Source of the DNA: an uncultured Lachnospiraceae bacterium
GTDB taxonomy: Bacteria; Bacillota; Clostridia; Lachnospirales; Lachnospiraceae
Direction of reading: 5' to 3'
NCBI GenBank assembly: GCA_902476645.1
Contig: CABSEG010000014.1
Location: 1 to 44,279, forward strand
DNA length: 44,279 nucleotides
Position numbers and translations under genes: made by a program. Positions 31,561 to 38,869 of the stretch are shown one piece after another (position 1 is the first letter of the stretch; each line of letters begins with the position of its first letter). Below the pieces are notes generated by a model. The model was given only the letters and a program-made list of their open reading frames with translations. It made no database searches and was not told where the DNA came from.

Positions 31561-32388
31561 ATGGACGTATTTGAAATATTAAAGGCCGTATTGTTTGGTA
31601 TCGTGGAGGGAATCACCGAGTGGCTACCGATCAGCAGCACAGGACATATGATTCTGCTGGATGAGCTGATATCCCTAGATGTGTCCAGAGAATTTTGGTC
31701 TATGTTTCTGGTGGTCATTCAGTTGGGTGCAATCCTGGCGGTGGTAGTTTTATTTTGGAACCGACTATGGCCTTTTTCCTCCAGGGAAAAGTATTGGGTT
31801 AAAAAAGATACCTTTGTGATGTGGTTTAAGATTCTGGTGGCTTGTATTCCCGCTGCGGTGGTGGGACTGTTGTTGGAGGAGCAGATTGACGCGTTGTTTT
31901 ATAACTACCAGACGGTAGCAGTCATGCTGATTCTGTTTGGTATCCTGTTTCTGGTGATTGAGAACCGAAACAGGGGCAGACAGCCTAAGATCTGTTCGGT
32001 TTCTCAGATCACCTATCGGACGGCGTTTTATATTGGGCTGTTTCAGCTGATTGCCGCAGTATTTCCCGGCACCTCTAGGTCCGGAGCCACGATTTTGGGA
32101 GGCATCCTGATTGGAATGTCCAGGACCTTGGCGGCGGAGTTTACCTTTTTCCTGGCAGTGCCTGTAATGGCCGGGGCCGGACTCTTAAAGCTTTTGAAGT
32201 TTGGCTTTGCGTTTACCCCTCAGGAAGCTGTGATTCTTCTGGCAGGGTTGGTGACCGCTTTCCTGGTTTCCGTGGCTGTGATTAAGTTCCTGCTGGGCTA
32301 CATCCGAAAGCATGACTTTAAGGTGTTTGGCTGGTATCGGATTGTGCTTGGCATGGTGGTGCTTGCTTTTTTCATATTTATAAGATAG
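31561..32388 (+). CDS. uppP: Undecaprenyl-diphosphate phosphatase (BacA/UppP)
   Basis: A 275-residue integral membrane enzyme that recycles undecaprenyl diphosphate to the monophosphate carrier used for peptidoglycan. Signature motifs are present: GIVEGITEWLPISSTGH and PGTSRSGATILGG. About eight membrane helices. ATG 31561 (MDVFEILKAV) is preferred over TTG 31555 because it matches the family start and sits after GAGG. It is a single-gene unit with its own terminator. Confidence 0.97.
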   Translation: MDVFEILKAVLFGIVEGITEWLPISSTGHMILLDELISLDVSREFWSMFLVVIQLGAILAVVVLFWNRLWPFSSREKYWVKKDTFVMWFKILVACIPAAVVGLLLEEQIDALFYNYQTVAVMLILFGILFLVIENRNRGRQPKICSVSQITYRTAFYIGLFQLIAAVFPGTSRSGATILGGILIGMSRTLAAEFTFFLAVPVMAGAGLLKLLKFGFAFTPQEAVILLAGLVTAFLVSVAVIKFLLGYIRKHDFKVFGWYRIVLGMVVLAFFIFIR

Positions 32389-32433
32389 GATGATACCGGA
32401 GGCGGGAGAACTCTGCCCCGGTATGGACAACAT

Positions 32434-32469
32434 AAATGTCAAAAGACCTCCGGGACTTTTGACATTTTT
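32434..32469 (+). terminator. Terminator after uppP
   Basis: AAATGTCAAAAG pairs with CTTTTGACATTT around a 10-nt loop, with extra T after the stem. Confidence 0.85.
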
Positions 32470-32489
32470 ACTTAAAGGAGGGAGTAGGA

Positions 32490-33818
32490 ATGCAGTTGGT
32501 GCTTCCAAAACAAGTAAAAAAAATTATAGAGGTACTGGAGGGGCATGGCTATGAGGCATTTGCCGTTGGGGGATGCGTGCGGGATTCTTTACTTGGCAGG
32601 ACGCCGGACGATTGGGATATCACCACGTCTGCCAAACCTCAAGTGGTGAAAGAGCTGTTTCCCAGAACCGTGGATACGGGATTGCAGCATGGAACGGTGA
32701 CAGTGTTGATGGACCGGGTTGGATATGAGGTGACCACCTATCGACTAGATGGAGAGTATGAGGATGGAAGGCATCCCAGGGAAGTCACCTTTACGGATAA
32801 TCTGATTGAGGATTTAAAAAGACGGGATTTTACCATTAATGCCATGGCCTACAGCGCATCCGCCGGCCTTGTGGATGCCTTTGACGGAGCCGGGGACTTA
32901 AAGCAGGGGGTGATACGGTGTGTAGGGGATGCTTCCTGCAGATTTGAAGAGGATGCGCTGCGAATTTTAAGAGCAGTTCGCTTTAGCGCCCAGCTTGGAT
33001 TTGTTATTGAGCAGGAAACCAGGAAAGCTATCCGCAATCTGGCAGGGAATTTAAAACGCATCAGTGCGGAGAGGATACAGACGGAGTTGGTAAAGCTGTT
33101 GAATTCCCCCCACCCAGACTATCTGAGACAAGCCTGGGAACTTGGAATTACTTCTGTCATTCTTCCGGAGTTTGACGCAGCCATGGAGACGCCCCAGAAC
33201 AATCCTCATCACCGGTATTCCGTGGGGGAACACACTTTGGCAGCCCTGGGGGAGGTTCCGGAGGAGAAAGCTCTGAGACTGACCATGCTGTTTCATGATC
33301 TGGGAAAACCATTGGTGCGTACCACAGACCGGGATGGGATCGATCATTTTTACGGACATGCCAGGGTAGGGGCGGAGCTTGCAAAGCAGATTCTAAAACG
33401 ACTAAAGTTTGATAATGCCACTATAAAAAAGACGGTAAAGCTGGTGGAGTATCATGGGATCCGGCCAAAGCCCCGGGAGGAGAGCGTAAGAAAGCTGGCG
33501 AGTAAGCTGGGACGAGAGCTGTATCCACAGCTTTTGCAGGTTCAGAGGGCAGATGCCTGTGCAAAAGCGCCGGATACCAAAAGGGAGCAGCTTGAGCGTC
33601 TGGCTCAGATTTGTAGGATCTATCAGGGGATTTTAGAGAGAAAGGAGTGTCTAACCTTAAAGGAGCTGGCTGTCTGCGGGGCAGACCTGATCGGGGATGG
33701 GATGAAGCCAGGGCCTGAAATCGGACAGGTGCTGGCTCAGCTTTTGGAGCATGTGCTGGAGGTTCCTGAGCACAATACCAGGGAGTATCTGCTGGAATAC
33801 AGCAAAGCCCTTCGATGA
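32490..33818 (+). CDS. cca: CCA tRNA nucleotidyltransferase with HD domain
   Basis: A 442-residue enzyme that adds or repairs the 3' CCA end of tRNA. The polymerase head has VGGCVRDSLLGRTPDDWDI with its metal-binding aspartates, then DLKRRDFTINAMAY and the CRFEEDALRILRAVRFSAQ helix. An HD-domain motif follows (TMLFHDLGKP). RBS AAAGGAGGGAGTAGGA precedes the ATG. The cotS-like gene follows after about 60 bases and may share the transcript. Confidence 0.96.
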   Translation: MQLVLPKQVKKIIEVLEGHGYEAFAVGGCVRDSLLGRTPDDWDITTSAKPQVVKELFPRTVDTGLQHGTVTVLMDRVGYEVTTYRLDGEYEDGRHPREVTFTDNLIEDLKRRDFTINAMAYSASAGLVDAFDGAGDLKQGVIRCVGDASCRFEEDALRILRAVRFSAQLGFVIEQETRKAIRNLAGNLKRISAERIQTELVKLLNSPHPDYLRQAWELGITSVILPEFDAAMETPQNNPHHRYSVGEHTLAALGEVPEEKALRLTMLFHDLGKPLVRTTDRDGIDHFYGHARVGAELAKQILKRLKFDNATIKKTVKLVEYHGIRPKPREESVRKLASKLGRELYPQLLQVQRADACAKAPDTKREQLERLAQICRIYQGILERKECLTLKELAVCGADLIGDGMKPGPEIGQVLAQLLEHVLEVPEHNTREYLLEYSKALR

Positions 33819-33879
33819 CCACATAATTTTTTTCGCACCGGCATATGTATAGAGGGAGTAAAAAAGTGGGGGTATCGGT

Positions 33880-34854
33880 GTGAATGAGAGGGGTTTGAGA
33901 GTGTTGGAGCAGTATGACTTTAAGGTCTTAAGCACCAGAAGGGGCAGAGGTTCCTTTATCTGTGAGACGGACCAGGGGTTGAAGCTTCTGACGGAGGCCA
34001 CGGGCCAGGGTGGAAAATTGCAATTCCAAAATCAGCTGTTGCACCATCTGAGAGACGAGGGGTATCCGAGAGTAGACTGCATTGTAGAAAATGCGGAAGG
34101 AAACCTGATTTCTTTGGACAAAGATGAAACAGCTTATATGGTAAAGGACTGGTTTGAGGGAAGAGAGTGCGATACAAAAAGTGAAGAGGATATCCGGGAG
34201 GCCGCTGGGAATCTGGCCAGATTGCACAAACGGATGTATTTGCCCAGGGAAGAGAAGACTTACCTGGGAATGCCCATCGCAGAGGAGCTGTTTCGCAGGA
34301 TTCGGGAGCTAAAGAAGGTGCACAGCTTTATTTTGGGCAGGCAGGCTAAGAGCCCCTTTGAGCGCGGATATCTGGATCATTATTCGGTCTTTTTGGAACA
34401 GGCCCTGGAAAGTGTGGGTATGCTACAGGAGGCTTCTATGGACGAATTGCGTCAGAAAAGCCTGAGAAAAGGCAGCTTATGCCATGGAGAGTATAATCAG
34501 CACCATATTTTGATGAGTCGGGCGGGCACAGCCACTACAGATTTTTCTAAATGCCGGTATGATGTGCAGATGGCGGATCTGTATCAATTTTTGCGAAAGA
34601 TTTTAGAAAAGCAGAATTGGTCCATGCGTATTGGAGCGGCTATCCTGGAGGAATATGATAAGGAGAAGCAGATTGGGAAAGAGGAACGAGAATATCTGCG
34701 TATCCGGTTGGCCTTTCCTGAGAAATTCTGGAAGCTGGCAAACTACTATTATAATCATAATAAGGCGTGGATTCCAGGAAAACACATGGAGAAACTGGAG
34801 CTTTTGACCAGGCAGTTAGACAGACGAAACAGTTTTTTAAGAATGCTGGAATAG
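33880..34854 (+). CDS. cotS: CotS-family spore-coat kinase-like protein
   Basis: A 324-residue protein of the CotS/aminoglycoside-phosphotransferase-like fold. It has the N-lobe pattern (VLEQYDFKVLSTRRGRGSF, then YMVKDWFEGREC) and the catalytic-loop region as CHGEYNQHHILM followed by TDFSKCRYDVQMADLYQFLR. CotS-type proteins are laid down in the spore coat. The catalytic loop carries HGE where HGD is usual, so activity may be weak or lost. Start is GTG with GGGGGT upstream. Fits the sporulation genes further downstream. Confidence 0.8.
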   Translation: MNERGLRVLEQYDFKVLSTRRGRGSFICETDQGLKLLTEATGQGGKLQFQNQLLHHLRDEGYPRVDCIVENAEGNLISLDKDETAYMVKDWFEGRECDTKSEEDIREAAGNLARLHKRMYLPREEKTYLGMPIAEELFRRIRELKKVHSFILGRQAKSPFERGYLDHYSVFLEQALESVGMLQEASMDELRQKSLRKGSLCHGEYNQHHILMSRAGTATTDFSKCRYDVQMADLYQFLRKILEKQNWSMRIGAAILEEYDKEKQIGKEEREYLRIRLAFPEKFWKLANYYYNHNKAWIPGKHMEKLELLTRQLDRRNSFLRMLE

Positions 34855-34857
34855 AAC

Positions 34858-34886
34858 TTTTCATTTACGGGAAAGTATATTATAAT
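34858..34886 (+). promoter_or_regulatory. Promoter of the phosphohexomutase gene
   Basis: TTTTCA (34858-34863), a 17-bp spacer and TATAAT (34881-34886), 35 bases before the start. Confidence 0.45.
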
Positions 34887-34920
34887 AAAGCACATAAAGA
34901 AAAATTAGGGAGGCAATGCA

Positions 34921-36657
34921 ATGGACTATAAGCAAATGTATGAGCAGTGGCTTTCAAACCCATATTTTGATGAAGCGACAAAGGAAGAGCTAAGAGGAAT
35001 TGCGGATGATGAGCAGGAGATCAAAGAGCGGTTTTATGCGGATCTGGAGTTTGGAACCGCAGGTCTTCGCGGAGTGATTGGAGCGGGTATCAATCGCATG
35101 AATGTATATACGGTACGTAAGGCCACCCAGGGTCTGGCAAATTACATAGCCTCTGTGGGAGCCAAGGACCGGGGCGTAGCCATCGCCTACGATTCCAGAA
35201 GGATGTCGCCGGAGTTTGCAAAAGAGGCAGCCCTGTGCCTGGCGGCCAACGGTATCAAGGCTTATATTTTTGAATCCTTAAGACCTACTCCGGAACTGTC
35301 CTATGCAGTGCGTACGTTACACTGCATTGCTGGAATCAATATCACGGCCAGCCATAATCCGCCGGAATACAATGGCTATAAGGTATACTGGGAGGATGGG
35401 GCCCAGATCACCCCACCCCACGATACGGGTATTATGGCAGAGGTGAAAAAGGTAACGGATTACAGCACGGTAAAAACCATGGATCAGGAGGCAGCGCAAG
35501 CGGCAGGCCTCTATGAAGTGATCGGACAGGCCATCGACGACTCTTATATTGAGGCCTTGAAAAGTCAAGTGATTCACTGGGATGCCATTCAACAAGTCCA
35601 AAAGGATCTGAAGATTGTTTATACACCTCTTCACGGAACCGGAAACATTCCGGCCAGAAGAGTCTTGAAGGAAATCGGCTTCGAAAATGTCTATGTGGTG
35701 CCCGAACAGGAGTTGCCGGATGGGGAGTTTCCTACGGTTAGCTATCCAAATCCGGAGGCGGCGGAGGCTTTCAAGCTGGGGCTTGCGCTTGCAAAGAAAA
35801 TCGACGCGGATCTGGTATTGGCCACCGACCCGGACGCAGACCGCTTAGGTGTCTATGTAAAAGATACCGGCAGCGGGGAATATATCTCCCTGACTGGAAA
35901 CATGTCCGGTTGTCTTCTGGCGGACTATGAGATTGGTCAGAGATTGGCTGTAAACGGAAGTCTTCCGGAAGACGGCGTTTTAATCAGCACCATTGTCTCC
36001 ACCAATATGGCGGCGGCCATCGCCAAGGCATATGGAGTCAGGTTTATCGAGGTACTCACCGGCTTTAAGTTTATCGGTCAACAGATTCTGGGCTTTGAAA
36101 AGAGTAAAAAAGGCACCTATCTGTTCGGGTTTGAAGAAAGCTATGGCTGCCTGATCGGAACCCACGCCAGGGATAAGGATGCCATTGTGGCAACTATGGC
36201 TTTGTGTGAGGCAGCGGCGTTCTATAAGACAAAGAATATGACCTTGTGGGATGCCATGATTGCGATGTATGAAAAGTATGGCTTCTACAAGGATGATATT
36301 AAGTCTATTACGCTGAAAGGAATCGAGGGTCTGAAAAAGATTCAGGAAATTTTGGACACGCTTCGAAAGGAGACGCCTGCCAGAATCGGAGATTATCAGG
36401 TTGTGGCAGCCAGAGACTACAAGGAGGGGACGATCCGCAACATAAAGACCGGAGAGGTGACACCCACGGGACTTCCCGCCTCTAATGTGCTCTACTATGA
36501 TTTGACAGAAGATGCGTGGCTGTGTGTAAGGCCTTCCGGTACAGAGCCGAAGGTAAAGTTCTACTATGGTGTGAAGGGTACCTCTCTGGAAGACGCCAAT
36601 GAGAAGTCTGAAAAGTTGGGAGCTAAGGTATTACAGATGATTGAAGAAATGCTTTAA
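34921..36657 (+). CDS. pgcA: Alpha-phosphoglucomutase / phosphomannomutase
   Basis: A 578-residue enzyme that interconverts hexose 1- and 6-phosphates, feeding UDP-glucose and wall polymer synthesis. Motifs: GTAGLRGVIGAG, the phosphoserine loop ITASHNPPEYNGYKVYW, the metal loop ATDPDADRLGV, the sugar loop GFEESYG and the phosphate site RPSGTEPKVKFYYG. Length matches the PgcA type of Bacillota. RBS TTAGGGAGGCA. Its terminator follows directly. Confidence 0.95.
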   Translation: MDYKQMYEQWLSNPYFDEATKEELRGIADDEQEIKERFYADLEFGTAGLRGVIGAGINRMNVYTVRKATQGLANYIASVGAKDRGVAIAYDSRRMSPEFAKEAALCLAANGIKAYIFESLRPTPELSYAVRTLHCIAGINITASHNPPEYNGYKVYWEDGAQITPPHDTGIMAEVKKVTDYSTVKTMDQEAAQAAGLYEVIGQAIDDSYIEALKSQVIHWDAIQQVQKDLKIVYTPLHGTGNIPARRVLKEIGFENVYVVPEQELPDGEFPTVSYPNPEAAEAFKLGLALAKKIDADLVLATDPDADRLGVYVKDTGSGEYISLTGNMSGCLLADYEIGQRLAVNGSLPEDGVLISTIVSTNMAAAIAKAYGVRFIEVLTGFKFIGQQILGFEKSKKGTYLFGFEESYGCLIGTHARDKDAIVATMALCEAAAFYKTKNMTLWDAMIAMYEKYGFYKDDIKSITLKGIEGLKKIQEILDTLRKETPARIGDYQVVAARDYKEGTIRNIKTGEVTPTGLPASNVLYYDLTEDAWLCVRPSGTEPKVKFYYGVKGTSLEDANEKSEKLGAKVLQMIEEML

Positions 36658-36680
36658 AAAGCGGCGAAACCGCTGTTTTT
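36656..36680 (+). terminator. Terminator after pgcA
   Basis: AGCGG-CGAAA-CCGCT stem-loop flanked by A and T runs, overlapping the stop codon. Confidence 0.75.
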
Positions 36681-36732
36681 CAGGCCATTCTTGAAATTCT
36701 GGGGAAGATTAGATGAAAGTGCATGAAATTCC

Positions 36733-36761
36733 TTGACAAATAGGACGGAAGAGATTATAAA
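36733..36761 (+). promoter_or_regulatory. Promoter of the HU gene, with a long leader
   Basis: Consensus TTGACA (36733-36738), a 17-bp spacer and TATAAA (36756-36761). The gap of 310 bases between pgcA and hup holds the pgcA terminator, this promoter and a leader of about 200 nt in which no known riboswitch or ORF was recognised. Confidence 0.75.
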
Positions 36762-36967
36762 TAAACGTAGGAACTTGCCGGGAAATCAGTAGACGGGTGC
36801 AGTTCTGAAACCATAAAGGTGACGATTCAGGAGTGCAAAAATTTCATTAACCAGATGTGTTGAATGTGCTTTTTGCAGAGGACGTTGAAAAGACTGAATG
36901 GTTACGGACGAGAATTTTGTTTTAGACAAAATAGAACAAGAAGAGAAATTTACAGGAGGAATATTCC

Positions 36968-37243
36968 ATGAACAAAACAGAATTAGTTGCTGCAATTGCA
37001 AGCAAGACAGAGTTATCAAAGAAGGACGCTGAGAAAGCATTAAAAGCATTTACGGATATCGTTGCTGAAGAGTTAAAAAAAGGTGAAAAAATCCAGTTAG
37101 TTGGCTTTGGTACCTTTGAAGTTTCTGAAAGAGCAGCCAGAGAAGGAAGAAATCCTCAGAGCGGCGAGCCGATGACCATCGCTGCTTCCAAAGCACCCAA
37201 GTTTAAAGCAGGCAAGGCGCTGAAGGATCTGATTAATCAGTAA
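36968..37243 (+). CDS. hup: HU-type DNA-binding protein
   Basis: A 91-residue nucleoid protein that bends DNA. Canonical HU start (MNKTELVAAIASKTELSKKD) and the DNA-binding arm signature GFGTFEVSERAAREGRNPQSGE are present. RBS ACAGGAGGAATATTCC. It stands before rqcP, the usual place in Bacillota, but a terminator lies between them. Confidence 0.97.
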   Translation: MNKTELVAAIASKTELSKKDAEKALKAFTDIVAEELKKGEKIQLVGFGTFEVSERAAREGRNPQSGEPMTIAASKAPKFKAGKALKDLINQ

Positions 37244-37259
37244 GAATGACGGTAAGAAG

Positions 37260-37284
37260 AGAGGGGACTGGCAGGTCCCCTCTT
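37260..37284 (+). terminator. Probable terminator after hup
   Basis: AGAGGGGAC pairs with GTCCCCTCT around a 6-nt loop; followed by TATATATTTATAT rather than a clean T run, so read-through into rqcP is possible. Confidence 0.6.
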
Positions 37285-37335
37285 ATATATTTATATTGCA
37301 TTGCCCAAGGAAAGTGGCAGAGGAGAGGAAGGGAT

Positions 37336-37575
37336 ATGAGGTTAGACAAATATTTAAAGGTCTCCAGGCTGATCAAACGACGCACCGTGGCCAATGAAGC
37401 CTGTGATGCGGGCAGAGTGCTGATCAACGGACGGGCGGCTAAGGCTTCCGCTTCCGTAAAGGAAGGAGATATATTGGAAATTCAATTTGGCACCAAGGCC
37501 GTGAAGGTGGAGGTGTTGGATGTCCAGGAAACGGTAAAGAAGGATGAGGCCAGGGAGCTTTACCGGTATTTGTAA
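37336..37575 (+). CDS. rqcP: RqcP (YabO), S4-domain ribosome quality-control factor
   Basis: A 79-residue S4-domain protein (MRLDKYLKVSRLIKRRTVAN, then GRVLINGRAAKASASVKEGD). RqcP stabilises peptidyl-tRNA on the free 50S subunit while RqcH adds C-terminal alanine tails. The ATG at 37336 after GAGGAAGGG is chosen; the open frame extends to 37246, but that part is unlike the family and overlaps the hup terminator. It is followed by yabP. Confidence 0.93.
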   Translation: MRLDKYLKVSRLIKRRTVANEACDAGRVLINGRAAKASASVKEGDILEIQFGTKAVKVEVLDVQETVKKDEARELYRYL

Positions 37576-37581
37576 TAAATA

Positions 37582-37629
37582 GAGCCCTTTTCTAATATAT
37601 TTAAAAAAGACCAGATTGGCGGAGGGCTC
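37582..37629 (+). promoter_or_regulatory. Possible RBS-sequestering stem before yabP
   Basis: GAGCCCT (37582-37588) is complementary to AGGGCTC (37623-37629), which holds the yabP Shine-Dalgarno and touches its ATG. A transcript from rqcP could mask yabP, whereas one starting inside the AT-rich loop would not. The pairing is seen; the role is inferred. Confidence 0.35.
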
Positions 37630-37914
37630 ATGGAAGAAAAACAGACGGCGGGAGCACATAAGGTAACCATTAGCGGCAGACACAGCGGAACCATTAGTGG
37701 GGTATCGGATGTGCTCTCTTTTGATGTGAGTGAGATTTTGCTGGAGACAGAGCAGGGAATGCTGATGGTAAAAGGGTCTGAACTGCATGTGAAACGTCTG
37801 ACCCTGGAAAAGGGAGAGGTGGATATTGAGGGAAAGATTGACAGTCTTACTTATTCTAATGGAGGCGGTAAGAAGGAGAACGGAGAGTCTCTTTTCGGGC
37901 GCCTGTTTCGGTAG
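37630..37914 (+). CDS. yabP: Sporulation protein YabP
   Basis: A 94-residue protein of the YabP/YqfC family, beta-rich (VTISGRHSGTISGVSDVLSF, then GMLMVKGSELHVKRLTLEKG). In B. subtilis it is made in the mother cell and is needed for spore formation. It lies directly ahead of yabQ (3-base gap). Confidence 0.93.
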   Translation: MEEKQTAGAHKVTISGRHSGTISGVSDVLSFDVSEILLETEQGMLMVKGSELHVKRLTLEKGEVDIEGKIDSLTYSNGGGKKENGESLFGRLFR

Positions 37915-37917
37915 GAC

Positions 37918-38364
37918 ATGAGTGAGATGATACGGGGAGAAGCCCTTTTTTTCCTCATTTCAGTCTCTACTGGCGTGCTTTTACTTTTCGGTTTTGATCT
38001 GCTAAGGGCTGTGAGAGCGGTATTTGGACGCCATAAGGTTTTGCTTGGGGGGCTGGATTTTTTCTATTGGTGCTTTGCGGGGGCCTGTGCCTTTGGTGTT
38101 ATTTTTCAGGAAAACAGCGGCACTTTGAGAGGTTTTTCGGTGATCGGTATGTTTTTGGGTATGGCGGTCTATCACCTAAGCATCAGCAGATGGATTTTTC
38201 GGATCTATACCGTCATGCTTCGGGGCATTTCGACGGCAATCCTGTGGATTCTTCATATTCTTTGCGCACCATGGCGATTTTTTGGGAAAAAAGTTGGAAA
38301 AACAGCGCAAAAAACATTGAAAAATAAGGTAAAAGAGATTAGAATGTATTTTAATAAACAGTAG
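37918..38364 (+). CDS. yabQ: Spore cortex protein YabQ
   Basis: A 148-residue membrane protein with four predicted helices (about 6-28, 40-62, 68-92 and 98-118) and a basic C-terminal tail. In B. subtilis YabQ is needed to form the spore cortex. Gene order yabP-yabQ-divIC is as expected. RBS is weak (GGTAGGAC), which suggests coupling to yabP. Confidence 0.9.
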   Translation: MSEMIRGEALFFLISVSTGVLLLFGFDLLRAVRAVFGRHKVLLGGLDFFYWCFAGACAFGVIFQENSGTLRGFSVIGMFLGMAVYHLSISRWIFRIYTVMLRGISTAILWILHILCAPWRFFGKKVGKTAQKTLKNKVKEIRMYFNKQ

Positions 38365-38414
38365 AATCGAAAGATAACGAAACCCCAAAATCGGTATTTC
38401 AGGAAGGGCAAAAC

Positions 38415-38717
38415 ATGAGGAAAAGAAGAAGAGGCAGGACTGGAGGCAATTTTAAGGGCATGGTGGCAATCTCTGCCGTGGTGGCAGTGCTGCTGATTAG
38501 CTTAAGTGTCCAGAGCAGTACCCTGAAGCAGAAAAACGCTGGCTATGCAAAACAGCAATCCCAGCTGGAAAAGCAGATCGATACAGAGAAGAAAAAAACC
38601 AAAGAGATTCAGGAGCTGGAAGATTATATGCAGACGGATGAGTATGTGGCTGAGGTGGCCAGGGACAAGCTGGGACTGGTCTACGGAGATGAGATTTTAT
38701 TTAAACCAGAAGAGTGA
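38415..38717 (+). CDS. divIC: DivIC/FtsB-type septum formation protein
   Basis: A 100-residue bitopic protein: basic N-terminus, one helix (about 16-34), then a coiled coil (KQQSQLEKQIDTEKKKTKEI) and the FtsB-like end YVAEVARDKLGLVYGDEILF. It acts with FtsL and DivIB at the division septum. RBS AGGAAGGGC. A long terminator overlaps its stop. Confidence 0.92.
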   Translation: MRKRRRGRTGGNFKGMVAISAVVAVLLISLSVQSSTLKQKNAGYAKQQSQLEKQIDTEKKKTKEIQELEDYMQTDEYVAEVARDKLGLVYGDEILFKPEE

Positions 38718-38767
38718 CAAAAACAGACTGTGGTATCGAAGAGACGATACGGCAGTCTGTTTTTGTC
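38716..38767 (+). terminator. Terminator after divIC
   Basis: GACAAAAACAGACTG pairs perfectly with CAGTCTGTTTTTGTC, and an inner GTATCG/CGATAC stem caps it. It isolates spoIIE from the upstream genes. Confidence 0.85.
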
Positions 38768-38795
38768 TATAAGTTTTTGGGGATTCCCCTCCGAA

Positions 38796-38829
38796 TACGA
38801 CAAATCTCGCAGCCTGCTGCCGCTATAAT
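38796..38829 (+). promoter_or_regulatory. Candidate Spo0A-dependent spoIIE promoter
   Basis: TACGACAAAT (38796-38805) matches the reverse 0A box (TTCGACAAA) in all but one central position. ACGACA serves as a -35 (38797-38802) 21 bp ahead of a perfect TATAAT (38824-38829). A 21-22 bp spacer with an overlapping 0A box is the known design of B. subtilis spoIIE and spoIIG. Confidence 0.6.
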
Positions 38830-38869
38830 ATCCTATTAGCAGCAGAATAGACGGGAGGTAGGATAGAAG

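Noticed and set aside
37246..37335. Longer N-terminus for RqcP
   Set aside because: The extension overlaps the hup terminator and is unlike the family; the ATG at 37336 has a proper RBS.
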